A DNA stretch of 64,000 nt from Streptomyces sp. NRRL S-337 (GTDB taxonomy: Bacteria; Actinomycetota; Actinomycetes; Streptomycetales; Streptomycetaceae): the NCBI RefSeq assembly GCF_000720175.1, contig NZ_JOIX01000001.1, positions 248,001-312,000 on the forward strand, given 5' to 3'. Position 1 is the first letter of the stretch; every line of letters starts with the position of its first letter. Under the pieces are notes generated by a model. The model did not search any database and was not told the origin of the DNA. It saw only the letters and a list, made by a program, of their open reading frames with translations. Position numbers and translations under genes: made by a program. This document shows positions 24,785 through 33,583 of this stretch, one piece after another.

Positions 24785-25552
24785 GTGAACCCCACCTACG
24801 ACTTCAGCGGCCAGGTCGCCCTCGTCACCGGCGCCGGCTCCGGGATGGGACTGGCCACCGCCCAGGCATACGCCCAGGCCGGTGCCGCCGTGACCCTGGC
24901 CGACATCGACGAGCAGGCCCTCAAGACGGCGGCGCAGAAACTGCGAGCACAAGGACACGAGGTACTGGCTGTCCCCTGCGACGTCACCGACGAGGACCAG
25001 GTCGCCGCCATGGTCGACCGCACCGTGGAAACCTTCGGCCGCCTGGACATGGCCTTCAACAACGCCGGCATCCAGATCCCGCCCAGCGACGCCGCCGACG
25101 AGGACGCCGCCGTCTTCGACAGGGTCAACGCCGTCAACCTACGTGGCGTGTGGGCCTGCATGAAGCACGAACTGGCCCAGATGCGGACCCAGGGCAGCGG
25201 TGCCATCGTCAACTGCTCCTCCCTGGGCGGCCTGGTCGGCATCCCCGGCCGCGCCTCCTACCACGCCTCCAAACACGGCGTGATCGGCCTGACGACCAGC
25301 GCCGCGCTGGAATACGCACCGCGCGGCGTGCGGATCAACGCGGTCTGCCCGGGCACCATCGACACCCCGATGGTCGCCGACATGATCGCCAAGGGCGAGC
25401 TGGACCGGGCGGAGGCCGAAGCCTCCCAGCCGATCGGCCGCCTGGGCCGCGCTGAGGAAATCGCGTCCGCGGTGCTGTGGTTGAGCAGCCCGGGCGCCGG
25501 CTTCGTCATCGGCGTCGCACTGCCCGTCGACGGCGGCTACGTCGCCCGCTGA
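24785..25552 (+). CDS. Short-chain dehydrogenase/reductase
   Basis: 255 residues, classical SDR: LVTGAGSGMGLATAQAYAQAG, D (LADID) after beta-2 suggesting NAD(H), NNAGIQIPPSDAADED, NCSSLGGLVGIPGRASYHASKHG (Ser, Tyr, Lys) and VCPGTIDTPM. The GTG at 24785 follows AAAGGGA. A 171-nt gap separates it from the alcohol dehydrogenase, so it may have its own promoter. Substrate unknown. Confidence 0.85.
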   Translation: MNPTYDFSGQVALVTGAGSGMGLATAQAYAQAGAAVTLADIDEQALKTAAQKLRAQGHEVLAVPCDVTDEDQVAAMVDRTVETFGRLDMAFNNAGIQIPPSDAADEDAAVFDRVNAVNLRGVWACMKHELAQMRTQGSGAIVNCSSLGGLVGIPGRASYHASKHGVIGLTTSAALEYAPRGVRINAVCPGTIDTPMVADMIAKGELDRAEAEASQPIGRLGRAEEIASAVLWLSSPGAGFVIGVALPVDGGYVAR

Positions 25553-25781
25553 CCTCCCGGCCTCGCCGGAAGGACCGGTCCGTAGCGGGTGACCGGCGGA
25601 GGTGGCCGGCATCGGCCCGGCGGTCAGGCGGAACGTCCTCATACGGTCAGGCGGTCAGGCCTTGCCCGGATGACGAAACCCGCGCCGGTTCCCCGGTGCA
25701 TGCCGCCCGAGCGTCGGCGGGTGGCCGAGCGCCGCCGGGTGGTCGGTGGCCGGTCCGGGATCCGTTGGGCAGGATACCTGT

Positions 25782-28397
25782 GTGGCGAAGTCGTGGGCGT
25801 GTGAGGCATGTGGGGTGCGGCTTCCGGGGCGCTCGCGGCCCGGGTCGGACGGCAAGCAGCGCGGGGGCCGGCCGGCGCGGTACTGCTCCGACGCCTGCCG
25901 CCAGCGCGCGTTCCGGGAGCGGGCGGCCGCAGCGTCCCGTGCTGCCCCACCCACCGGACTGCCGGGCCGCGGGCTACCGGTCTCGCTCGACGCATTCGTG
26001 GGCCGTGAACGGGAGTTGGCGCGCTTACGCACGCTGCTGCGGTCGTCGCGGCTGCTGACGCTTACCGGGCCCGGCGGAGTGGGCAAGACGCGGCTGGCGG
26101 TCGAGCTCGCCGGCGGTGTGCGCGGCGGACGCGCGGGCCGCGCCCAGCTGGTGGAGCTGGACGGGCTGCACGACGGTGAGCTGCTGCCGCAGACCGTGGC
26201 CGCCGCCCTCGGCGTACGGGAGCGCGCCGGCCGGGCGGGAAGCGAGGCGTTGGTGCACGCCCTGGAGAAGCGCAGCACCCTGCTCCTCCTCGACAACTGC
26301 GAGCATCTGGCCGAGCCCTGCGCAGCGTTGGCCGCGGCACTCCTCACCCGATGCCCCAACCTGCGCATTCTCGCCACCAGCCGAGAGCCGCTGCGGGTGC
26401 CCGGCGAGGTGGTCTTCCGCGTCGGCATCCTGTCGCTGCCGCCGGCCCCGGCAGGTGCCGGCGGAGACCATCACGGGGACCAGGCCATCGACCCGCTCCT
26501 CCGGTCGGAGGCGGTCAGGCTTTTCCTGGAGCGTGCCCGCACCTGCGATGCGGGGTTCGCGCCCACGCCCGGTGATGTCCGGACCGTGGCCGAGATCTGC
26601 CGGCGGCTGGACGGGCTGCCTCTGGCCATCGAACTCGCGGCGGGCCGTACGGCATCGCTCCGGCCGGCCGGAATCCTGCGTGGGCTGGACGATCAGCTGT
26701 CCCTCCTGACCGACGGCAGCAGGACGGGGCCGGGGCGCCACCGCGAGCTGGGGACCACGATCGACTGGAGCCATCGCCTGCTGGATCCGCTGGAAAGGAC
26801 GGTTTTCCGGCGGCTGTCGGTGCTCGCGGGCGGGTTCGACGCGGAGAGCGCGGCCGCGGTCTGTGCGGATCGCGGCCCGGCCGATGACGGTGTCGAGGGA
26901 GGTGATCACTGCGGCGACGGGCGGTGCCGCGTACGGCGGAGCCAGGTGTTGCCCGTGCTGTGCGCCCTGGAGGCCAAGTCCTTGATCGCGCGGGTGCCCG
27001 GGGACGCGGCGGGGGTGGCGAGGTTCCGGCAGCTCGCGGCGATCCGGGCGTACGGAACGGACCGGCTCGCCGAGGCCGGGGAGCCAGCGGCCGTCTGGGA
27101 CCGGGCGATGGACCGGCTGGCCGGGCAGGCGGCCGACGGCGCCGCCATGGTCTTCCCCGACGGCGCCGCCCTGCCGCTGGCCCGGGAACAGGAGAACCTC
27201 GCGGCAGCCGTGGCCCGTGCCGCCGAGGGGAGCGACCCGCGGCATACCGCGCTGGCCCTCGCGTTGGCTCGACTCCACTACCAGCAGGAGCAGTTGACGG
27301 CCGCCCGTGCGCTGCTCACCGAGGTGCTGGCACGGACCACGTACGGATCCCCGGACCACGGTGCGGCGCTGGCGCTGGCCGCCCGCGCGGCCTGTCAGCA
27401 GGCCGACCGCTCGGCGGCGCTCACCTTCGCCCGGGAAGCGGTCGCCGTGGAACGCGCCGGCTTGCCCCACCCCGGCCGGCTGGCCAACGCCCTGGACGCC
27501 CTGGCGGCCGCGCACCTGTGCCGCGATGCCCACCACGACGCCGTCGCCGTCTTCGCCGAGTGCCTGGCGGTGGTCCGTACGCTGGATCGCCCGCTGGACG
27601 TCGCCGTGTGCCGGCACCACCTTGCCTGGGCCCTGCTCCAGACGGGCGACACCGCGCAGGCGGCCGCAGTGATGGAGGAGTGCCTCCCCGCCCTGGAATC
27701 CAACGCTCCGCCGGGACAGGCAGCGGCTGCGCTGCACACCGCGGGCGCGATCCACCTGGCGCAGGGGAACTGGGACGCCGCCGAGAGCAGGTTCGCCGAG
27801 GTGCTGGTGAAGGTGCCGGACGGCGAGAGCCTGCACGCGCTCTATCCGGTGGAGGGCCTGGCCATCGTGGCGGCCGAACGGGGCGCTCCCGAACGGGCGT
27901 TACGGCTCTACGCCGCGGCCGACGCGGCACGACGACGCACCGACACCGAACCGGAAGCGAGCTGGCGGGGAAAGGTGGAGGCGGCCGCAGCCCGGGCCAG
28001 GGAGCGGCTCCACCCTGCCCGGGCCGACGCGGCGATGACGGCCGGCCGCCGGCTGCGCGGGGAACGGCTGCTGTCCTACGCCGTCCGCGGCAACGCATCA
28101 GCCGACTGCTTGACGAAGCATGCTGGGCACACCGACGTCGCATGCCGGACCTCGACCGAACCGATCAGCCCCTCCGCCCAACTTCCGCTCACGGCACGCG
28201 AACTGACGGTCTCCCAGCTGGTCGCCGAGGGGATGACCAATCAGCAGATCGCCGCGCAACTGGGTCTGTCCAAGAGCACGGTCGCCAGTCATCTCGACCG
28301 GGTCCGGGACAAGCTGGGCGTCCGCTCCCGTACGCAGATCGCCGTCCTGGTCACCGGACGGACGGATGGTCCCGGCCCCGGAGGCGAGCCGGTGTAG
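25782..28397 (+). CDS. Large NTPase-TPR-LuxR transcriptional regulator with N-terminal Cys motif
   Basis: 871 residues. Order of parts: a zinc-ribbon-like N-terminus (CEAC at 7-10, CSDAC at 35-39, ending in RQRAFRERAA); an NB-ARC-like ATPase (Walker A GPGGVGKT at 96-103, Walker B TLLLLDNCEH); AfsR/LAL-type WSHRLLDPLERTVFRRLSVLAGGF; TPR-like repeats; and a C-terminal LuxR HTH (LTARELTVSQLVAEGMTNQQIAAQLGLSKSTVASHL). GTG start at 25782. Such proteins activate nearby or distant catabolic and secondary metabolism genes. The target is unknown. Confidence 0.82.
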   Translation: MAKSWACEACGVRLPGRSRPGSDGKQRGGRPARYCSDACRQRAFRERAAAASRAAPPTGLPGRGLPVSLDAFVGRERELARLRTLLRSSRLLTLTGPGGVGKTRLAVELAGGVRGGRAGRAQLVELDGLHDGELLPQTVAAALGVRERAGRAGSEALVHALEKRSTLLLLDNCEHLAEPCAALAAALLTRCPNLRILATSREPLRVPGEVVFRVGILSLPPAPAGAGGDHHGDQAIDPLLRSEAVRLFLERARTCDAGFAPTPGDVRTVAEICRRLDGLPLAIELAAGRTASLRPAGILRGLDDQLSLLTDGSRTGPGRHRELGTTIDWSHRLLDPLERTVFRRLSVLAGGFDAESAAAVCADRGPADDGVEGGDHCGDGRCRVRRSQVLPVLCALEAKSLIARVPGDAAGVARFRQLAAIRAYGTDRLAEAGEPAAVWDRAMDRLAGQAADGAAMVFPDGAALPLAREQENLAAAVARAAEGSDPRHTALALALARLHYQQEQLTAARALLTEVLARTTYGSPDHGAALALAARAACQQADRSAALTFAREAVAVERAGLPHPGRLANALDALAAAHLCRDAHHDAVAVFAECLAVVRTLDRPLDVAVCRHHLAWALLQTGDTAQAAAVMEECLPALESNAPPGQAAAALHTAGAIHLAQGNWDAAESRFAEVLVKVPDGESLHALYPVEGLAIVAAERGAPERALRLYAAADAARRRTDTEPEASWRGKVEAAAARARERLHPARADAAMTAGRRLRGERLLSYAVRGNASADCLTKHAGHTDVACRTSTEPISPSAQLPLTARELTVSQLVAEGMTNQQIAAQLGLSKSTVASHLDRVRDKLGVRSRTQIAVLVTGRTDGPGPGGEPV

Positions 28398-28578
28398 CTC
28401 CGTCCGTGATCCGCCGGACCGGCCCTTGGCCTCCCCGTGGGGTTTCGTCACGCCCCTAACCGGCCGGTCATTCGACGGATGTGCGCAGGCGACCTGACCA
28501 CGGAGGCTGGCCCGAGCCGGGGGAGTACCTCATCTCCCCGGTGCTCTCCCCACGCCACCACCCCGCAAAGGAGACGCG

Positions 28579-29310
28579 ATGCGGTACGCCGACGAGACCG
28601 GCCCGGACGGTGCTGCACCAGGAACGCAGCGCAGTTCCCGCAGGTCCTTCATCAGGTCGACCTCCGCCGGAGTGACGGCAGTGGCGCTCGGCGCGAGCGT
28701 GACTGCCGCCGCCGGCCCTCCGGCCCAGGCAGCAGAGGAGGCCGCCCCGGGGGCCCGGCGCGGCACCCGTCCGCTCGCCGTCACCCCGGCCTGCTCGGGC
28801 CACGAAACACCGGCCTCCATCGAGGGTCCGCTGTTCAAGCCCAACTCCCCCGAGCGCAGCGACCTGATCACGCCGGCGATCCAGGGCGTACGGCTCGACC
28901 TCAACGGCGTCGTGTACGACACGTCCTGCAAGCCCCTGCCCGAAACGCTCATCGAATTCTGGCAGTGCGACCAAAACGGCGACTACGACACCTCGGGCTT
29001 CTCCCTGCGCGGCCACCAGTACACCGACAGCAGGGGTGCCTACCGACTCCGCACCATCATCCCCCGGGACTACTGGGGCCGTTGGGGCCAACGGGCCCCA
29101 CACATCCACACCCAGGTGCAGGCCTCCGGCGGCCCGGTGCTCCTCACCCAGCTGTACTTCCCCGACACCACCCAGGCGTACGGCAGGGACTTCGCCGCGC
29201 TCAACGCCGCCGACCGACTCCTCAACCGCGCATGCACGATCCGCCTCACCGGCCCGGAGGGCGACCGCTACACCGGCGCCTTCGACTTCGTCATCACGAC
29301 CACGGTCTAG
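28579..29310 (+). CDS. Secreted intradiol ring-cleavage dioxygenase-like protein
   Basis: 243 residues. Tat-like leader (SSRRSFIRSTSAGVTAVALGASVTAAAG). The core matches protocatechuate 3,4-dioxygenase beta-type proteins: GPLFKPNSPERSDL, DTSCKPLPETLIEFWQCDQNGDYDTSGFSLRGHQYTDSRGAYRLRTIIPRDYWG, RAPHIHTQV. The Tyr pair and His pair needed for non-haem Fe(III) are all visible (Tyr in GDYD, Tyr in RDYW, H in PHIH). Exported members act on aromatic diols outside the cell. RBS AAAGGAG. Confidence 0.82.
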   Translation: MRYADETGPDGAAPGTQRSSRRSFIRSTSAGVTAVALGASVTAAAGPPAQAAEEAAPGARRGTRPLAVTPACSGHETPASIEGPLFKPNSPERSDLITPAIQGVRLDLNGVVYDTSCKPLPETLIEFWQCDQNGDYDTSGFSLRGHQYTDSRGAYRLRTIIPRDYWGRWGQRAPHIHTQVQASGGPVLLTQLYFPDTTQAYGRDFAALNAADRLLNRACTIRLTGPEGDRYTGAFDFVITTTV

Positions 29311-29345
29311 GCACCGTCCCACCCCCATCCGGACAAGGAATGCGT

Positions 29346-30515
29346 ATGCCCTCGCACAGCCCCTCCCCCCGGCGGCGATCCGTACGGGTCTCCCTGCTGG
29401 CCGCCCTCGCCACCACCGTCGTCACCGGCAGCCTGGTCCTGGCCGGTCAGAGCGGTGATCCGACCACTCCGGCCGCAGCCACCGCTCCCGCGGCAGCCCT
29501 CGCCCCCGCCGCCCCGCACGCGGGGCAGTGGCAAGCGACCCCGGTGCCCGTCAAGAAGGGTGATCTGACCGCCGTCGCCGCACTGAGCGACAAGCAGGCC
29601 TGGGCAGTCGGCTACCGGCTCAAGAGCGCCACCTCGCTGGAGGCGATCGCACTGCGCTGGGACGGTAGCTCATGGACCCAGGAATCCACCCTCCCCGACA
29701 ACAGCTTCCCGCAAGCGCTCGCCGTCCGCTCGGCCACCGACATCTGGGCGGTGGGCAGCGCCTCCGCCCATTGGGACGGCACCAAGTGGACCGCGTACCA
29801 ACTGGCCAACGACCCCTCCGGCCACGTCGTCCCGGACGCCGTGGCAACCACCTCCGACGGGAAGGTGTGGACGGTGGGCCGGGCCATGGGCCGGTCGATC
29901 AAGGACGGCGTCCCGGCCATCCAGTCCTGGGACGGCAAGGCCTGGCACCGGCAGCCCTTGCCCGATGTCGGCAAGGGGGAACTCAGCGCCCTCACGGCGG
30001 TCGCGCCCGACGACATCTGGGCCGCGGGAGCCGCCTACGCCCCCGACGAGAAGTCCCAACAGTCCGCGCTGCTGCTGCACTTCGACGGCACCAGTTGGCG
30101 GCGTGTCACGGCGCCCGGCCCGCACACCACGCACAACTGGCTCGGCGCGATCACCGCCCTTTCGGCGGACGACATCTGGGCGGTGGGCGGGAGCACCACC
30201 GGCAGCACGGAGCGGCCGCTCGCCCTGCACTGGAACGGCAGCACCTGGACCACGGCCAAGACACCGGACGTGGCCGACGGCCGGCTCCGCGCCGTAGGCA
30301 GAACCGGCAACGGCGATCTGTGGGCCCTGGGCGGCAAGGGGGCAGCCCCCGTCGCCCTGCACTGGAACGACCAGCGCGACCAGTGGGAGAAGACCACTGC
30401 CCCGGACCTCGTCATCCGCAGCTCCACCACCGTGCCCCACAGCGCCGACCTGTGGGCCACCGGAATCTCCCCCCACGGCGACCTCATCCCGGCGATCACC
30501 CGCCTCAAGAACTGA
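29346..30515 (+). CDS. Secreted repeat protein, probable beta-propeller
   Basis: 389 residues. A signal peptide (RRRSVRVSLLAALATTVVTGSLVLA) is followed by an Ala/Pro-rich linker, then repeated units with the core D-I/L-W-A-V/L-G (AWAVGY, DIWAVGS, VWTVGR, DIWAAGA, DIWAVGG, DLWALGG, DLWATGI) each followed by an ALxWDG-S/T-W strand. At least seven repeats suggest a seven-bladed propeller. Function unknown. ATG at 29346 chosen because AAGGA is 6 nt ahead; an ATG at 29340 is too close. Confidence 0.78.
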   Translation: MPSHSPSPRRRSVRVSLLAALATTVVTGSLVLAGQSGDPTTPAAATAPAAALAPAAPHAGQWQATPVPVKKGDLTAVAALSDKQAWAVGYRLKSATSLEAIALRWDGSSWTQESTLPDNSFPQALAVRSATDIWAVGSASAHWDGTKWTAYQLANDPSGHVVPDAVATTSDGKVWTVGRAMGRSIKDGVPAIQSWDGKAWHRQPLPDVGKGELSALTAVAPDDIWAAGAAYAPDEKSQQSALLLHFDGTSWRRVTAPGPHTTHNWLGAITALSADDIWAVGGSTTGSTERPLALHWNGSTWTTAKTPDVADGRLRAVGRTGNGDLWALGGKGAAPVALHWNDQRDQWEKTTAPDLVIRSSTTVPHSADLWATGISPHGDLIPAITRLKN

Positions 30516-30801
30516 TCCACCGTCAGGCCGGCGCAAAAGCGGGGATTCCCTGCCCGAGGAAGCCCTCAAGAAGGCGTCAGCCGAGGCGGAAAAATGACTC
30601 AACTCCGCTCACAGCAAAACGGATTGGGTTCCTCCAAGGGGCCGACCCGCCGTCGACCAGCGGGTATGTTCCCCGCTCAGCTCCACCACACCCGGCAGCC
30701 GCCACCGCACCCGTAAAGAAATTCGATCATGGCGCGATTCTTCGGTGTTAGCTTGTGCCGAGCAGTCGGGTGACTGCCGCTTTATACCCATGGAGGCTGA
30801 T

Positions 30802-30936
30802 ATGGAAGAGCAGAACGAGCTGTCGACCGTGGAGCCGTACGCCGCCCCGATGCTGGTCGAGGTCGGTGAGTTCAACGAGGACACGCTGGGCTTCATCGGC
30901 TGGGGCAAGGACATCTTCGGCCACTACGGCGGCTGA
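30802..30936 (+). CDS. Lasso peptide precursor (anantin-like)
   Basis: 44 residues: a 29-residue leader and a 15-residue core. The leader carries the actinobacterial YxxPxLxxxGxFxxxT motif (Y13, P16, L18, G22, F24, T28), with Thr at the penultimate leader position. The predicted core is GFIGWGKDIFGHYGG, with Gly1 and Asp8 set for an eight-residue macrolactam. Anantin (known lasso peptide GFIGWGNDIFGHYSGDF) shares the ring and loop apart from Asn7 to Lys and a shorter, changed tail. GGAGG lies 5 nt before the ATG at 30802. It is followed by the cyclase, RRE and peptidase genes. Size and chemistry of the product are predictions. Confidence 0.93.
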   Translation: MEEQNELSTVEPYAAPMLVEVGEFNEDTLGFIGWGKDIFGHYGG

Positions 30937-31015
30937 CCGACCGTCACTGGCTGATCGACAGCCGGCTGACCATCTCACAGCTGGTTCGACAGCTGACTTT
31001 CAGGAGTAAGCACAG

Positions 31016-32893
31016 ATGACCGGTGCTGGGTTCGTGGTCCTGCCGGATGCGGCGTCCGCGGTGGAGGTTCGTGCGCAGGTGCCCTGGTCGGCGCCCCAGG
31101 TACTCTCGCACGCCTCCGGGCGTCCGTGGCTGGTGGGCACGTGGCTGCCTGGCGCGGTTCAGGTGGCCACGGCGGGCCCGGTACGGGTGGCGGTGATCGG
31201 GATCTGCCCGGTCACCGCCACGCGGTTGTCCGAACTCACCACCCGTGTCCGCACCCTCGCCGACATCGACGCCCTGGCCGCAGCACTCCCGGGCTCGTGC
31301 CACGTCATCGCCTCGGTCGACGGACAGGTCCGCGTACAAGGCAGCATCACCGGACTGCACCGGATCTTCCACACCGATGTCAACGGCCTGCCCGTCGCCG
31401 CCGACCGCGCCGATGTGCTGGCTGCGATGACCGGCGCCGGCATCGACGAACGTGCCTTGGCCGTACGCCTGGCCTGCGGCGGACTCGTTCCCCCGCCGCT
31501 AAGTGAGGCGCCCCTGTGGGCAGGCGTCTCCCCACTGCCGCCGGACCACTACCTGGTGCTGCAGGACAAGCAGGGCCGGCAAGCCCGTCAGGTCCGCTGG
31601 TGGCAGCCCCCCACCCCTGAACTCCCGCTCACCGCCGGCGCAACAGCCCTGCGCGAAGTGCTGGAGACCGCCCTGGCCGGCCGCGAGCCCGCCACGGGCC
31701 GGCTGAGCAGCGACCTGTCCGGCGGCATGGACTCCACCTCCCTGTGCTTCCTCGCCGCCCGCACCCATCCCGACCTGCTGACGTTCCGCTGGGGCGAGGC
31801 CGAGGCAGGCAACGACGACGCCGCCTTCGCCGCCCACTCCATCGACCACCTCGACCAGGCCGAGCACCTCGTCATACCCCCGGCCGACCTCCCGGCGCTC
31901 TTCACCGACCCGGCCACACCGAACGACACCGAAGAGCCCTACCCCTTCGTCCGCACCGCCGCGCGTACCCGCCACACCGCCCGGTTGCTCGCGGACCGCG
32001 GAGCGCAGCGCCATCTGGCCGGGCACGGCGGCGACGAGTTGTTCACCCCCTTCCCCGGCTACCTGCACCCCCTTCTGCGGCGCCGCCCCGTCACCGCGCT
32101 GAGGCACGTCCGCGGTTACGCGGCCCTGAAGCGCTGGCCGCTGCTGCACACCCTGGCCGCCCTGACCCGCCCCGGCAGCCAGGCATCGTGGTGGCACGCC
32201 CAGGCCGACCACCTCACCGACCCACCCTCGCGCAAGCGCCGCCCCAGCCTGGGCTGGGGCCTGTGGCCGCTGCGCGCCCCGGCCTGGGTCACCTCCGAGG
32301 CCATCGAGACCGCCCGCGCAAGCCTCCGCCACACCGCGGCCCACGCACAGCCGCTCTCCACCGACCTCGGTCAGCACCAGACCTTGCTCGCCGTACGCAC
32401 CGCCGCCCCCTGGTACCGCCTGCTGGCCCGCCCGTTCGCCGACGCCGGCGTCCAGCTCGACTCGCCGTTCTTCGACGACCGCGTCATCGAGGCCGTGCTA
32501 CGGGTCCGCACCCACGAACACGCCGGCCCCTGGCACTACAAACCCCTGCTCGCCCAGGCGATGCGCGGCATCGTCCCGGACACCGTGCTGGGCCGGTCCA
32601 CCAAGGGGGAGTTCAGCGAAGAGGCCAACACCGGCCTGCGCCGCAATCTCCCCGCCCTGCTGGAAATGTTCGACGATTCGGCCCTGGCCGCCCACGGCCT
32701 GATCGACCCGGCCGTACTGCGCACCCAACTGCTGGCCCCCCAGGCGACCAACGCCATGAACATCGCCCTGGAACCCCTCATCGGCTGCGAAACCTGGCTG
32801 CGCGCAGCCACCCGACCCACGCCCGTCCCAGCCACGCCCACGCAACCCACCCCCGCCCGAAGGACGACCGACGCCCATGAACCTGCACCCTGA
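31016..32893 (+). CDS. Lasso peptide cyclase (asparagine synthetase-like)
   Basis: 625 residues. The N-terminal third resembles a degenerate glutamine amidotransferase domain; the synthetase half has the PP-loop SGGMDS at 235-240, AGHGGDELFTPF and STKGEFSEE. It would adenylate the Asp8 side chain of the core and close the ring onto Gly1. ATG at 31016 with AGGAG 9 nt ahead, 80 nt after the precursor stop. Its last 17 nt overlap the RRE gene. This is the standard lasso C protein by size and order. Confidence 0.93.
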   Translation: MTGAGFVVLPDAASAVEVRAQVPWSAPQVLSHASGRPWLVGTWLPGAVQVATAGPVRVAVIGICPVTATRLSELTTRVRTLADIDALAAALPGSCHVIASVDGQVRVQGSITGLHRIFHTDVNGLPVAADRADVLAAMTGAGIDERALAVRLACGGLVPPPLSEAPLWAGVSPLPPDHYLVLQDKQGRQARQVRWWQPPTPELPLTAGATALREVLETALAGREPATGRLSSDLSGGMDSTSLCFLAARTHPDLLTFRWGEAEAGNDDAAFAAHSIDHLDQAEHLVIPPADLPALFTDPATPNDTEEPYPFVRTAARTRHTARLLADRGAQRHLAGHGGDELFTPFPGYLHPLLRRRPVTALRHVRGYAALKRWPLLHTLAALTRPGSQASWWHAQADHLTDPPSRKRRPSLGWGLWPLRAPAWVTSEAIETARASLRHTAAHAQPLSTDLGQHQTLLAVRTAAPWYRLLARPFADAGVQLDSPFFDDRVIEAVLRVRTHEHAGPWHYKPLLAQAMRGIVPDTVLGRSTKGEFSEEANTGLRRNLPALLEMFDDSALAAHGLIDPAVLRTQLLAPQATNAMNIALEPLIGCETWLRAATRPTPVPATPTQPTPARRTTDAHEPAP

Positions 32894-33128
32894 CGTGGTC
32901 TGCACCGACACCGACGACGGCACCGTGCTGCTCAACCAACGCACCGGCCGCTACTGGCAACTCAACACCACCGGTGCCCACGTCCTGCGCCAGCTCCTGG
33001 CCGGCTACACCCCTCACGACATCGCCGCCGACCTCGCCGCCCGGCACCACATCGACACCACCCGCGCCGAGCAGGACGTCACCGCGGTCCTCACCCAGCT
33101 GCGCACCGCGGACCTGGTGGCCGCGTGA
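32877..33128 (+). CDS. Lasso precursor recognition element (B1, PqqD-like)
   Basis: 83 residues. The PqqD-like wing-helix is seen in VCTDTDDGTVLLNQRTGRYWQLNTTGAHVLRQLLAGYTPHDIAADLAARHHID. The protein holds the leader peptide and presents it to the peptidase. It starts inside the cyclase gene (17-nt overlap), and its stop overlaps the peptidase start (GTGA). Standalone RREs are usual in actinobacterial lasso clusters. Confidence 0.92.
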   Translation: MNLHPDVVCTDTDDGTVLLNQRTGRYWQLNTTGAHVLRQLLAGYTPHDIAADLAARHHIDTTRAEQDVTAVLTQLRTADLVAA

Positions 33129-33553
33129 GTCTTCCCGTCGCCCTGTCCGAACGGCCCCGCCTGCCCCTGCACCGCCGCCCGGTCCCCCTCCTGGCCGTTG
33201 CCGCTGCCCGCCTGTTGGCGAAGGCCAAGCCGGCTCGGCTGCGCAGGATCCTGGAGTTCGCCCGACGCGGCGCCCACCCCGCCACCGCCGCCCAGGCCCT
33301 GGCCGCCCGCGAAGCGGTCGTCTCGGTCAGCCTGCGCTGCGCCGGCCAGGGCTGTCTGCAACGTTCCATCGCCACCGCCCTGCTCTGCCGCTTGCGCGGT
33401 GCCTGGCCCACCTGGTGCACCGGCGTGCGCACCCACCCCTTCGCCGCCCACGCCTGGGTCGAGGCCGAAGGCCGCCCCGTAGGCGAGCCCCACCCCAAGG
33501 GCCACTTCAAACCGCTGATCGCCGTCCCACCCCTTTCACCGGCAGGGAAGTAG
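33125..33553 (+). CDS. Lasso leader peptidase (B2, transglutaminase-like)
   Basis: 142 residues. Catalytic Cys77 in CAGQGCLQRSIATALLCRL and His109 in HPFAAHAWVEAEGRP match McjB-type cysteine proteases; where the third residue (Asp) is usual, this protein reads Glu121 (RPVGEP), so the triad is atypical. It should cut after Leu29 of the precursor, freeing Gly1 for ring closure. GTG start overlaps the RRE stop. Last gene of the cluster; the next gene is convergent. Confidence 0.9.
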   Translation: MSLPVALSERPRLPLHRRPVPLLAVAAARLLAKAKPARLRRILEFARRGAHPATAAQALAAREAVVSVSLRCAGQGCLQRSIATALLCRLRGAWPTWCTGVRTHPFAAHAWVEAEGRPVGEPHPKGHFKPLIAVPPLSPAGK

Positions 33554-33583
33554 CTGAAGAAAGGCACCGAGGACGCACCCGCC

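Noticed and set aside
23048..24958. A 636-codon minus-strand frame over the cupin and ADH genes
   Set aside because: Antisense shadow; the plus-strand genes have intact catalytic motifs and ribosome sites.
30960..31010. CAGCTG repeats between lasso precursor and cyclase as an attenuator
   Set aside because: The stems are short and imperfect; not enough to call a regulatory element.
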